A DNA stretch of 7,971 nt from Mesotoga sp. (GCA_011620045.1 WOZY01000195.1:1-7971); one strand, 5' to 3'; positions 1 to 6,782 are shown, counted from the stretch's first letter. Notes: generated from the sequence alone by a model not told the origin. Program-made: numbers and translations.

Positions 1-881
1 TGATTATAGGCAGCAGCAATCGGAGACAGCCTCAGTACGATGAGATAAACGGGATTGTCTCTAAGTATTTGAATCCCGAAGTGGCGGAATCGCTTTCAGC
101 TATTGTCATGGAAAATGCGATGCTGGTTCAGTCGCAAGAACTGTGGAAAGACTTAGTTGAATACTTTATGCCGAAGAACATCGATCCGGCAAGGCGGAGG
201 GCAACTTACGAGAGTGTAAGAAATTTCCTCATTCAGGTGCAGAACAGCCTTATGAAATTCCTTCCGGGAATACTGGAAAAAGTGCCCAGTTTCGTAACGA
301 GTACGGGACTGGTACTCTTCTTTACAATAGTGGGTGCAATCTATCTAAGTTACTACTTCCTCTCGGTCAAGGAGTTCACTCCAAAGTTCTACCCGAAAAG
401 AGTACGCGGCACCGCCTTGAGTTTCCTGTCCGACACCTACAAGAATCTCGAAAGGTATGTGATTTCGGTAGTCCTGATAGCGTTGATTGTGGGGATTGTG
501 GTCGGTATTGTGGTTCAGTCGATGGGATTGAAATACAGCCTTCTAATGGGGCTCTGGGCTGCTTTTACAAATCTCATACCCATAGTGGGAGTACCACTCG
601 AATTTGTGCCACTCGTTCTTCTTGCCGTATCCACTCAGAATCTCGTTCTCGTTCTTGTGCTTCTGTTAATCCTCGTGGTTGTGCACGCGGCTGCCTTCAT
701 CCTTTTCCTCGTATTCATGAAAGGCTACAATAGAATCAACCCGGTAATAGTCATCTTGATGATCGTTGTGGCAGGACAGTTGCAGGGGCTTTTCGGAGCG
801 ATTATTGCCGTGCCGTTTGCAATAATCCTGAAAATGATGTGGATCCACTTCTTCTCACCGATGCTCGAAGAAGAAGATTGA
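1..881 (+). CDS. AI-2E/PerM family transporter, C-terminal part (5' truncated by window edge)
   Basis: The reading frame is open from base 3 without a stop, so the gene begins outside the window; the TTG at 69 is an internal Leu codon, not a start. The 292 visible residues are the C-terminal part of an AI-2E transporter/PerM family (PF01594) inner-membrane protein, usually about 340-370 residues. After a mostly soluble stretch come hydrophobic segments at about residues 97-120 and 153-173, then several closely packed segments to about 275. Family features seen are the SYYFL-K-F stretch near 116-125, NLIPIVG near 190-196, and the glycine-rich GQLQGLFGAIIAVP near 258-271. The protein ends in an acidic EEED tail. 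Family members have been linked to export of the AI-2 signal, to Na+/H+ antiport and to other roles, so the substrate here cannot be named. It converges with queA. The family call is firm; the function is open. Confidence 0.88.
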   Translation, partial: IIGSSNRRQPQYDEINGIVSKYLNPEVAESLSAIVMENAMLVQSQELWKDLVEYFMPKNIDPARRRATYESVRNFLIQVQNSLMKFLPGILEKVPSFVTSTGLVLFFTIVGAIYLSYYFLSVKEFTPKFYPKRVRGTALSFLSDTYKNLERYVISVVLIALIVGIVVGIVVQSMGLKYSLLMGLWAAFTNLIPIVGVPLEFVPLVLLAVSTQNLVLVLVLLLILVVVHAAAFILFLVFMKGYNRINPVIVILMIVVAGQLQGLFGAIIAVPFAIILKMMWIHFFSPMLEEED

Positions 882-955
882 TACTGTGAGTTTTTGCGGA
901 AAGGGAGAATCCGTCCGACGATTTACCGAAAAATCCCTTCAGTTCAAACTGTCTC
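882..955. other. Convergent intergenic gap without a clear terminator
   Basis: These 74 bases separate the ends of the convergent transporter and queA genes. Two weak foldback possibilities are visible: AAGGGA at 901-906 with TCCCTT at 934-939 around a 27-base loop, and CAGT/ACTG at 940-951. Neither is directly followed by a T-run on the appropriate strand. I therefore do not call an intrinsic terminator here. Confidence 0.5.
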
Positions 956-1966
956 CTACAATAAGAGACAGGCATCGCCGAAGGAGAAGAATCTGTATCT
1001 TCTCGAAATGGCTTCTCTATATGCTGAGAGAATCAACTCTCTTCCGGCAAATGCAGAAACTAACATCAGGAGGGTCGATTTTGGAAGGTGAAAGTTTGTG
1101 ACAAGAGAGTCGACTATCTTGAAATCATAGGGGGGATAGATGAATATATCTGTCTGGCCGCTATCACTTACGATTGAGCCGTGTCGGGCAGCTATGCTTT
1201 CCAGAGTCCTTACGGTTGTAGTGCCAACTGCAATAATCCTTCTCTTATCGGCTTTGGCCTTGTTGATCGTCTCTGCAGCTTCAGAAGATACCGTATAGTA
1301 TTCTCCATGCATTTTGTGTTCTTCTATCAGCTCCGATTTTACCGGTCTGAAAGTTCCGATGCCGACATGAAGCGTGATGAACTCAACCGCGACTCCCTTA
1401 CCGGTGATCCTCTCAAGCAGGCTCTCAGTAAAGTGCAGGCCGGCGGTGGGGGCCGCTACGGAACCTTCCGGCCGCGAGTAGACCGTCTGGTAAGATTCTG
1501 GATTCTCCGGGTAAGTCTGAATATACGGGGGAATCGCAAACAAGCCCGATTCTTTGATCTCTTCATCGCTAGCCCCATGAAAATCGAGAATCCTGCCGGA
1601 ATCTTCGCAGTGTTCGACAACTCTGCATGAAATTCCGCTGAACAGTAGCTCGTTTCCAGGCTTAATCTTTGATCCGGGTCTAACTATTGCCTTCCAGAGG
1701 CCCCGGCCAACTCTTTCTATCAACACGGCCTCGACTTTCGCTCCAGTCTCCTTCATCCCAAGCAGTCTTGCAGGAATAACGCGGCTGTTGTTTAGCACGA
1801 CGACATCGCCTGGACGAAGAAGTTCGACGATTTCGGCGAATACTTTGTGTTCAAAGACACCGCTTTTCCTGTCGACAACCAGGAGTCGCGAACTGTCTCT
1901 CGGAACGGCGGGCTCCTGGGCGATCAGTTCTTTTGGGAGATCGTAATCAAACTCTGAGACTTTCAT
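956..1966 (-). CDS. queA: S-adenosylmethionine:tRNA ribosyltransferase-isomerase QueA
   Basis: QueA transfers and isomerises the ribosyl part of S-adenosylmethionine onto 7-aminomethyl-7-deazaguanine at the wobble position of tRNAs with GUN anticodons. The product is epoxyqueuosine, the penultimate step of queuosine synthesis, made in the cytoplasm. The 336-residue product is full length for the short QueA type. Family motifs run from end to end: SRLLVVDR (26-33), LNNSRVIPARL (58-68), SVAAPTAGLHFT (169-180), LHVGIGTFRPV (199-209), MHGEYY (219-224), GTTTVRTLES (248-257), TNFHLPKSTLLMLVSAFAG (290-308) and YRFFSFGDA (324-332). The ATG at 1966 has a GGAGG about six bases upstream, lying inside the end of the NYN-domain gene. 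The two genes overlap by 20 bases, so queA is probably translated with, and transcribed from the promoter of, that gene. I see no frameshift or missing motif. No other queuosine gene is in the window. Confidence 0.97.
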   Translation of the reverse strand: MKVSEFDYDLPKELIAQEPAVPRDSSRLLVVDRKSGVFEHKVFAEIVELLRPGDVVVLNNSRVIPARLLGMKETGAKVEAVLIERVGRGLWKAIVRPGSKIKPGNELLFSGISCRVVEHCEDSGRILDFHGASDEEIKESGLFAIPPYIQTYPENPESYQTVYSRPEGSVAAPTAGLHFTESLLERITGKGVAVEFITLHVGIGTFRPVKSELIEEHKMHGEYYTVSSEAAETINKAKADKRRIIAVGTTTVRTLESIAARHGSIVSDSGQTDIFIYPPYDFKIVDSLVTNFHLPKSTLLMLVSAFAGRELILSAYREAISRRYRFFSFGDACLLL

Positions 1967-2948
1967 CTATTTCCTCCGGTCTTATTATCGTTATGTCGGC
2001 AGCCCCATGATCGAGAAATCTGTCGTAGCTTATCACGACGGAGTCGTTCTCTCTGGCCAGGAAGATAATTCTATCATCGGCTGGCGAGTAAGTCTCCACT
2101 TGTGGCAAGGAAAGCAGTCTGTCAAGATTCTCTTGCTGGAAACCGCCAAGAGTGAATCTGATATTTGCATCAAAGATTATCCTGTATGGAAACAAGGCAA
2201 TTCTGCACGAAGACATCCTGAGAAAGAGATCGTCTATTCTGTTCAAATCTGCGTGATCGCTCATAGAAAAAACGATGTTGCTACCGTCAACAACAACGGG
2301 TCTGGAACGACGCGAGAAAAGCGCACTCTTGACGTAAGGGTGCGTGAATTTCAGATTGCCAAGCTCTCCTCTTGCCGATTTTGAAAGAGAAGAGACTGCG
2401 TCTCGCAGAGTCTCCAGCTCCGAGATATTGGTATGCAGCACTCTGTTTATCCTTTCTGCAAGACCGGATTTCGCAGCAACCTCCGGCTTTTCGTAAAGGA
2501 GTGCCGCTTCAAGCATGATATAGTCCTGAATTCCGTACTTTCCAATCGATCTTGCAGTTGAAAGCCACTTTCTGTAATCGTCTATCGACTTGATCTTCTT
2601 TCTGACCCGCCCATTAACAGGCGGATTGTTTCTCGGATCGATCAAGAAGAGCAACTGTGCAATATCGGCAACCGATGCCGCAGAAAGCGAAGATACGTAT
2701 TGTACTCTCTCTTCCGGTTCTCTGTCTCGCTCTCTCAGTATGTCGATTGAAAACTCGATTTCTTCATAGGATAGGCTTTTGAGCCCGGGAATTGTCTTGA
2801 CGACCTTCTCGATCATCGAGCTGCTCACGGGATTCTTTCGGAGACCGCTGGAAAGTCTTCCAAGGCTTTCCTTTCTCTTTCCGTAATAACTGTAGAAGCC
2901 CTCGGAAGAGGCGGCTTCTTTCAAATGGTTTTGTATGTCATTAATCAT
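1947..2948 (-). CDS. NYN (Zc3h12a-like PIN-fold) domain protein, putative ribonuclease
   Basis: A 333-residue protein. Residues from about 217 to 333 form a NYN/PIN-fold domain most like the Zc3h12a RNase family (PF11977). VVVDGSN (218-224) gives Asp221, IIFDANIR (257-264) gives Asp260, ADDRIIFLARENDSVV (290-305) gives Asp291, Asp292 and Asp302, and SYDRF (307-311) gives Asp309. These acidic residues match the usual metal-binding set of the fold, so an intact Mg-dependent RNase is likely. Residues 1-210 are charged and probably largely helical, with a WL-containing stretch near 123-145; I recognise no domain there. The start is ATG at 2948, preceded by AGGGGAA with a 7-base spacer; the frame stays open to 3182, but that would run through the rpmE promoter and coding region. 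The end overlaps queA by 20 bases and rpmE lies divergently, suggesting a role in RNA or translation. The fold call is good; the substrate is unknown. Confidence 0.8.
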   Translation of the reverse strand: MINDIQNHLKEAASSEGFYSYYGKRKESLGRLSSGLRKNPVSSSMIEKVVKTIPGLKSLSYEEIEFSIDILRERDREPEERVQYVSSLSAASVADIAQLLFLIDPRNNPPVNGRVRKKIKSIDDYRKWLSTARSIGKYGIQDYIMLEAALLYEKPEVAAKSGLAERINRVLHTNISELETLRDAVSSLSKSARGELGNLKFTHPYVKSALFSRRSRPVVVDGSNIVFSMSDHADLNRIDDLFLRMSSCRIALFPYRIIFDANIRFTLGGFQQENLDRLLSLPQVETYSPADDRIIFLARENDSVVISYDRFLDHGAADITIIRPEEIDESLRV

Positions 2949-2962
2949 CACAATTCCCCTAT
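2949..2962 (-). promoter_or_regulatory. Ribosome binding site of the NYN-domain gene
   Basis: On the minus strand AGGGGAA lies 7 bases before ATG 2948. It decides the start against an upstream open frame that would add 78 residues and overlap rpmE. A GTG directly before the ATG (2951-2949) is a less well spaced alternative. Confidence 0.6.
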
Positions 2963-2993
2963 CTGTGCTAGCCTTTGCCACAAGCAAGTCTCT

Positions 2994-3022
2994 TTGACAC
3001 GCTTTTCTCTCTATGATATAAT
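2994..3022 (+). promoter_or_regulatory. Consensus sigma70-type promoter of rpmE
   Basis: TTGACA at 2994-2999 and TATAAT at 3017-3022 both match consensus perfectly and are separated by the optimal 17 bases. A TG at 3014-3015 adds an extended -10 motif. Transcription should start near 3029, giving a leader of about 34 bases before rpmE, whose Shine-Dalgarno AGAGGTGA ends 7 bases before ATG 3063. Such a strong promoter fits a ribosomal protein gene. Confidence 0.88.
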
Positions 3023-3042
3023 GAGATTTGTGCAAATTACAA
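3013..3042 (-). promoter_or_regulatory. Possible divergent promoter of the NYN gene-queA operon
   Basis: On the minus strand TTGTAA (3042-3037, 4 of 6 matches to TTGACA) and TATCAT (3018-3013, 5 of 6 matches to TATAAT) are separated by 18 bases. Transcription would start near 3006, about 58 bases before ATG 2948. Its -10 overlaps the rpmE -10, so the two promoters could not both be occupied at once. This is a consensus match only, with a weaker -35. Confidence 0.38.
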
Positions 3043-3062
3043 CATGAAGAGGTGAAATCCCG

Positions 3063-3272
3063 ATGAAAAAAGAAATGCACCCCGAGATGAAGCTGATTAC
3101 TGTAAAGTGTACCTGTGGCGCAGAACATAAGTTTTATTCTACTAAGGACAATATAAAGGTTGACCTTTGTTCCAGCTGCCATCCCTACTTCCGTGGAGAT
3201 GCATCATCAATGATTCTCGACACTGAAGGAAGAGTTCAGAAGTTCAGAAACAAATACGGAGACAATTACTGA
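3063..3272 (+). CDS. rpmE: 50S ribosomal protein L31, zinc-binding (C+) form
   Basis: L31 is a small protein of the large ribosomal subunit that contributes to a bridge between the subunits. The 69-residue product is full length for the family, and its N terminus (MKK.MHPE) and the [11 protein letters not shown] segment near the C terminus are typical. Cys16, Cys18, Cys36 and Cys39 (CTC and CSSC) are all present, so this is the zinc-binding C+ form and not the cysteine-less form made under zinc starvation. The ATG at 3063 has a good Shine-Dalgarno, AGAGGTGA. The gene follows a perfect consensus promoter and is separated from the S1-domain gene by 50 bases with no terminator, so the two probably share a transcript ending at 3742. 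Confidence 0.97.
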   Translation: MKKEMHPEMKLITVKCTCGAEHKFYSTKDNIKVDLCSSCHPYFRGDASSMILDTEGRVQKFRNKYGDNY

Positions 3273-3309
3273 GTTAGCGTTTTGCGCTGCCTCAAGTATA
3301 TAGTCAATT

Positions 3310-3315
3310 GGAGGT
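3310..3315 (+). promoter_or_regulatory. Shine-Dalgarno that fixes the start of the S1-domain gene
   Basis: GGAGGT lies 7 bases before GTG 3323. The in-frame TTG at 3308 overlaps this element and so is very unlikely to be the start; a second GTG at 3329 is spaced less well. Confidence 0.85.
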
Positions 3316-3322
3316 TAGTCAT

Positions 3323-3691
3323 GTGAGTGTGAAAGTGGGTACCGTTGTTGAGGGAAATGTAACTTCTGTCAAGAAATTCGGAGCGTACGTAAATCTTGAA
3401 AGCGGTGAGGAAGGATTCATTCATATTTCCAAAGTGTCAAGAGAGTACGTGAAGAACATTGAAGACTATCTTAAAGTTGGTCAGAAAGTAGAAGCAAAGG
3501 TTCTTGGGACGACAAAGGACGGAAAATGGGAACTGTCGATCAAGGATCTGAAGAGCAAAAGCTCTGATGAAGGAGCGTCAAGTCAAGACTTCGAAAAGAA
3601 ACTGGCCAAGTTCATGAGAGATAGCGGCGAAAAGATCTCCGCCTTTAAGAGAAGACTCGACAAGAAAAGAGGTATCCGTAAAAGACCATAA
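3323..3691 (+). CDS. S1-domain RNA-binding protein, YabR/YugI-like
   Basis: From GTG 3323 the product has 122 residues. Residues 4-75 form one S1 (OB-fold) RNA-binding domain, with GTVVEGNVTSVKKFGAYV (6-23), the GFIHISKVS loop (31-39) and LKVGQKVEAKVL (50-61). A short acidic and serine-rich linker (about 78-90) leads to a basic tail with FEKKLAKFMRDS (90-101) and KRRLDKKRGIRKR (109-121). That layout, including the tail, matches small Gram-positive S1 proteins such as Bacillus subtilis YabR and YugI (general stress protein 13), which are thought to bind RNA or the ribosome. It lies 50 bases after rpmE on the same strand, which supports a translation-linked role, and a terminator follows 28 bases after its stop. 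The exact RNA target is unknown. Confidence 0.9.
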   Translation: MSVKVGTVVEGNVTSVKKFGAYVNLESGEEGFIHISKVSREYVKNIEDYLKVGQKVEAKVLGTTKDGKWELSIKDLKSKSSDEGASSQDFEKKLAKFMRDSGEKISAFKRRLDKKRGIRKRP

Positions 3692-3719
3692 GAATTGAAA
3701 GTATTGTGAAATAGAATAG

Positions 3720-3742
3720 AGGGAGCTGAGCTCCCTTTTTTT
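3720..3742 (+). terminator. Intrinsic terminator of the rpmE-S1 gene unit
   Basis: AGGGAGC (3720-3726) pairs with GCTCCCT (3730-3736) around a TGA loop. The T-run at 3736-3742 follows directly, and further A-T or G-T pairs are possible at the base. It lies 28 bases after the S1 gene stop codon and isolates that unit from glgP. Confidence 0.92.
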
Positions 3743-3812
3743 GTGAAACGGCGAAACAGGTAGCAAGGACGAGTGAGAGGATCATAAGAAAGCATAGTGG
3801 CGTATGAAAGGG

Positions 3813-3818
3813 TATAAT
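3813..3818 (+). promoter_or_regulatory. Probable -10 element of glgP
   Basis: A perfect TATAAT lies 33 bases before ATG 3852 and downstream of the 3742 terminator, so it is well placed to start the glgP transcript near 3825. The expected -35 position (about 3789-3796, AAGCAT region) has no good match, which suggests a weaker or activator-dependent promoter. The rest of the 160-base gap 3692-3851 shows no gene. Confidence 0.55.
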
Positions 3819-3851
3819 TGGACATAGATGCCAAAATAGGAGGTTATACTG

Positions 3852-6419
3852 ATGTACTTCCTCGAAAGAGTCATGGCGGTTCCGAGATTGCCCGAAAAGC
3901 TGAGCAGACTCGAAGAACTGTCGAAGAACCTATGGTGGAGCTGGAATTATCATGCTCAACAGATGTTCAAATACATGGATCCCGAAATGTGGTATCAGGA
4001 AAAGCGGAGCCCTGTAAGACTTCTCCGCAGGATACGCCAGACTAGATTGTATGAACTGGCCGAAGACGAAGCATTTATCAAGATGTATGAGAACACCGTT
4101 GAAGAATTCGATAAATACATGGGTGGAAAAGATACGTGGATGGAGAGAGAACACCCGGACAGAAAGGAGCAGTGCATTGCTTATTTCTGCGCGGAGTATG
4201 GCTTCCATGAATCATTCCCAATCTATTCAGGAGGCCTTGGCATTCTGGCCGGAGACCACCTGAAAACGGCCAGCGACATGGGCCTTAATTTCGTTGCCGT
4301 AGGACTTCTATACAGGAACGGATACTTTGAACAGAGAATAGATGAGTCGGGTTGGCAGCAGAACATTTATCAGTCCTATGAGTTTGAAGATTTTCCCGTA
4401 GTTCCTGCTCTCGATAAAGCCGGAGATGAGGTTTTCGTTAACATAGACTTTCCAGGGAGAAAGGTATGGGCAAAGATCTGGAAGGCCGAAATTGGCAGGA
4501 CATCTCTCTATCTATTGGATACAGACATTCCTCAAAATGAACCCGAAGACAGGAAGATCACCGGCACGCTCTATGGAGGCGATCGTGAAACCAGGATACA
4601 ACAGGAGATTCTTCTCGGCATCGGTGGAGTGAGAGCCCTCAAAATGCTGGGTTACTCGCCAAATGTATGGCACATGAATGAAGGGCATGCGGCCTTCTTG
4701 TCCCTCGAGAGAATTCGAGAACTGGTCCAGAAGAACTCGATAGAATTCTCAACCGCATCGATGATAGTAAAATCCGGCAATGTCTTCACAACACATACAC
4801 CGGTACCTGCCGGTAATGACACGTTTACCCTTGACATGATTGACAAGTACTTCCGCGATTTCTGGAGTAAGATGCGGGCCGATAGGGATGAATTCTTGAA
4901 CCTCGGCATCGAAAAACTTCAGGGTGGCGAGCAGCACTTCAGCATGACGGTCCTTGCCCTCAGGCTTTCTGCCCTTGCTAACGGCGTGAGCAAGCTTCAT
5001 GGAAGAGTCAGCAGAAATCTTTGGAATCACATTTACCCGGATCTGCCTGCGGTAGAGGTTCCGATAACTCATGTGACAAACGGAGTTCACATCTGGACTT
5101 GGCTGAATCCGAACCTGGTCGAGTTGCTGGACAAGTACCTTCCCGAGGACTGGCATGAGAGAGTCTATGACCCAGAGATCTGGGAAGGGGTCGATAAGAT
5201 ACCGGAAAGTGAGATCTGGGAGCTCCACATGTCGCTGAAGTCCAGAGCAAGAGGCTTTCTGCAGGGAAGGTTGAAGAGACAGAGGATGAGGCTGGGAGAG
5301 ACCATAGAAGACCTTCTGGAGGTCGAGGAAGCCCTGCCTGAAGATGTTCTCACTATTGGATTTGCACGGAGATTTGCTACATATAAGCGGGCAACGCTGA
5401 TCTTCAAAGACATCAACAGACTGAAGTCGATAATCGCGAACTCCGAAAGACCGGTTCAATTTGTTTTCGCAGGAAAGGCCCATCCGGCAGACGATCCTGG
5501 AAAAGAGCTGATTAGGAAGTTGTATGAGATCTCCAGAACACCGGAATTCAAAAGCCGGGTGATTATAGTCGAGAATTACGACATGAATATCGCTCGACAT
5601 TTGGTAAGTGGTGTGGATATCTGGCTCAATACACCGAGAAGACCCCACGAAGCAAGCGGAACGAGCGGTGAAAAAGCCGGAATGAATGGAGTTCTGAATT
5701 TCAGCGTCCTTGATGGCTGGTGGGTGGAAGGTTTCAACGGTGAAAACGGCTGGGCGATCGGCGATAACAGAGACTACAGAGACCAAGAGCTTCAGGACAG
5801 GATAGACTCTGTCTCGATTTACAGCACACTTGAGAAGGAGATAATCCCTCTATACTACTCGAGAGATGAAGAAGGAGTTGCGAGGGATTGGGCAAAGAAA
5901 ATGAAAAGCTCCATCAAGGAAATTGGGAGCAAGTTCAATACTCACAGGATGATTACAGAGTATGCCACCGACCTTTATTTCCCGGCCGCCGACCTGTCTG
6001 TAGAGGCCGAGAGAGACGGTTACAAACTTGCAAAGAGCGTTGCTGTCTGGAAAGACAAGTTCAGTGCCAGCTGGAACGCCATAAGAATAAAGCCGAATGT
6101 GCAGGTCGAGTCTTCTGCCAAATCGGTAAAGGTCGGGCAGGAGATCACCCTCTCGGCAAACATTTATCTTGGAACTCTGGATCCATCGGAGGTTCAAGCT
6201 GAGATTTTTGTGGCAAAGATGAATGACGAAGGCGAGATGGACAGCTTCAGTCTCTATCCGATGAAGCTGGTGAAAGAGGACGTTCATGGCGAATACGTGT
6301 ACGGCGGGAAATTCGTCGTATCTGAAGAGGGTAATCTGGCGTACACCATCAGAGTGGTCCCAAATCCCAAAAAACTGCCTGACAGATACTTCATACCCGT
6401 TGCAAAATGGATCGTATAA
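3852..6419 (+). CDS. glgP: Alpha-glucan (glycogen/maltodextrin) phosphorylase, GT35 family
   Basis: The enzyme splits alpha-1,4-glucans with inorganic phosphate, releasing glucose-1-phosphate in the cytoplasm using pyridoxal phosphate. The 855-residue protein is the bacterial/archaeal type and begins with a DUF3417-like domain (about 10-115, LSKNLWWSWNYHAQQMF). Family blocks follow in order: YFCAEYGFHESFPIYSGGLGILAGDH (111-136), VWHMNEGHAAFLSLERI (272-288), FTTHTPVPAGND (312-323), THVTNGVHIWTW (406-417), GFARRFATYKR (503-513), FVFAGKAHPAD (537-547) and RRPHEASGTSGEKAGMNG (596-613). Lys608 of the last block aligns with the lysine that holds pyridoxal phosphate. A beta-rich C-terminal part (about 745-855) ends in AYTIRVVPNPK, as is usual in this group. 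AGGAGGT lies 7 bases before ATG 3852. The gene stands alone between two terminators. Glycogen and imported maltodextrin are both possible substrates. Confidence 0.96.
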   Translation: MYFLERVMAVPRLPEKLSRLEELSKNLWWSWNYHAQQMFKYMDPEMWYQEKRSPVRLLRRIRQTRLYELAEDEAFIKMYENTVEEFDKYMGGKDTWMEREHPDRKEQCIAYFCAEYGFHESFPIYSGGLGILAGDHLKTASDMGLNFVAVGLLYRNGYFEQRIDESGWQQNIYQSYEFEDFPVVPALDKAGDEVFVNIDFPGRKVWAKIWKAEIGRTSLYLLDTDIPQNEPEDRKITGTLYGGDRETRIQQEILLGIGGVRALKMLGYSPNVWHMNEGHAAFLSLERIRELVQKNSIEFSTASMIVKSGNVFTTHTPVPAGNDTFTLDMIDKYFRDFWSKMRADRDEFLNLGIEKLQGGEQHFSMTVLALRLSALANGVSKLHGRVSRNLWNHIYPDLPAVEVPITHVTNGVHIWTWLNPNLVELLDKYLPEDWHERVYDPEIWEGVDKIPESEIWELHMSLKSRARGFLQGRLKRQRMRLGETIEDLLEVEEALPEDVLTIGFARRFATYKRATLIFKDINRLKSIIANSERPVQFVFAGKAHPADDPGKELIRKLYEISRTPEFKSRVIIVENYDMNIARHLVSGVDIWLNTPRRPHEASGTSGEKAGMNGVLNFSVLDGWWVEGFNGENGWAIGDNRDYRDQELQDRIDSVSIYSTLEKEIIPLYYSRDEEGVARDWAKKMKSSIKEIGSKFNTHRMITEYATDLYFPAADLSVEAERDGYKLAKSVAVWKDKFSASWNAIRIKPNVQVESSAKSVKVGQEITLSANIYLGTLDPSEVQAEIFVAKMNDEGEMDSFSLYPMKLVKEDVHGEYVYGGKFVVSEEGNLAYTIRVVPNPKKLPDRYFIPVAKWIV

Positions 6420-6421
6420 AG

Positions 6422-6445
6422 AACCCGCCTACAAGGCGGGTTTTT
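6422..6445 (+). terminator. glgP terminator, probably bidirectional
   Basis: AACCCGCC (6422-6429) pairs perfectly with GGCGGGTT (6435-6442) around a TACAA loop, with T's from 6441 to 6445, starting three bases after the glgP stop. On the other strand the same hairpin lies directly after the stop codon of the hypothetical gene (6448-6446) and is followed by the T-rich stretch TTCTTTAT, so it can plausibly end both transcripts. Confidence 0.92.
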
Positions 6446-6775
6446 CTAGTTATTGGCTGAGAAATCAGAGAGAGTCCTTTCAAAGTCTCCAGGAGAAATG
6501 TCACCCCATAGAAGCGATTTGTAAAGACCGGGAACGGTCATGATCGCCTTGAGTTCTTCTTCGAGAAACACTCTCTTTATGGGGTTGTAATCGCCATCGA
6601 GAATAATCTCCGTCGATTCCGAACCGGATGTGATCATTCCGATCACCGCGTTGTACACTTCAGTAATCTCTACTTCTCTCAATCCAAGCTTCTGTAGCTG
6701 TTCGTAGATCTCATGACTCTCATTTCCCTCGGCTATCATCCTCAGAACCACATTTATGTAATCAGGAAAAGTCAT
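6446..6775 (-). CDS. Hypothetical protein, possibly Smg/DUF494-like
   Basis: A 109-residue acidic, probably helical soluble protein with no signal peptide or membrane segment. I do not recognise it with confidence. The C-terminal stretch RVFLEEELKAIMTVPGLYKSL (about 69-89), followed by a hydrophobic-acidic end, recalls the end of Smg/DUF494 proteins. The N-terminal QLQKLGLREVEITEVYNAV (about 26-44) could match their GF...EI..AL helix, but the protein is shorter than that family (about 150 residues) and the similarity is weak. It is the last gene of the pduL-DUF72 operon, 7 bases after the DUF72 stop. An in-frame TAA at 6781-6779 rules out a longer start. The nearest good Shine-Dalgarno, AGGAGGTG (6795-6788), lies 12 bases from ATG 6775, which is unusually far. 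A real gene is likely from the operon position and the terminator at its stop. Confidence 0.7.
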   Translation of the reverse strand: MTFPDYINVVLRMIAEGNESHEIYEQLQKLGLREVEITEVYNAVIGMITSGSESTEIILDGDYNPIKRVFLEEELKAIMTVPGLYKSLLWGDISPGDFERTLSDFSANN

Positions 6776-6782
6776 TGTTTAT

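Noticed and set aside
69..71. TTG start for the AI-2E family gene
   Set aside because: The frame is open to the window edge and the family needs more N-terminal sequence, so this is an internal codon of a truncated gene.
882..955. Candidate terminator between the AI-2E family gene and queA
   Set aside because: The stems are either weak or have a 27-base loop, and no T-tract follows on the right strand.
886..1101. Small rightward open frames after the AI-2E family gene
   Set aside because: They mostly overlap the conserved C-terminal end of queA on the other strand and encode low-quality arginine-rich translations.
1181..1630. Open frame opposite queA
   Set aside because: queA is conserved through the whole stretch; this frame shows no family motif.
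2949..3062. preQ1 riboswitch controlling the queA operon
   Set aside because: I looked for a preQ1 aptamer in the leader because queA lies downstream. I see no convincing pseudoknot-type stem with the A-rich tail, and queA acts after preQ1 is inserted into tRNA.
2949..3182. N-terminal extension of the NYN-domain gene by 78 residues
   Set aside because: It would run through the consensus rpmE promoter and into rpmE on the other strand. A ribosome binding site precedes ATG 2948, and the added residues look unlike a conserved protein.
3276..3288. Small hairpin AGCG-TTTTG-CGCT after rpmE
   Set aside because: The stem is only 4 bp and no T-run follows, so it is not a convincing terminator or attenuator.
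3308..3322. TTG start for the S1-domain gene
   Set aside because: The TTG overlaps the GGAGGT Shine-Dalgarno itself; GTG 3323 is ideally spaced and begins at the natural edge of the S1 domain.
4749..5786. Long antisense open frame inside glgP
   Set aside because: It lies wholly opposite a strongly conserved enzyme gene; its translation has no recognisable domain, and it is a shadow of glgP codon use.
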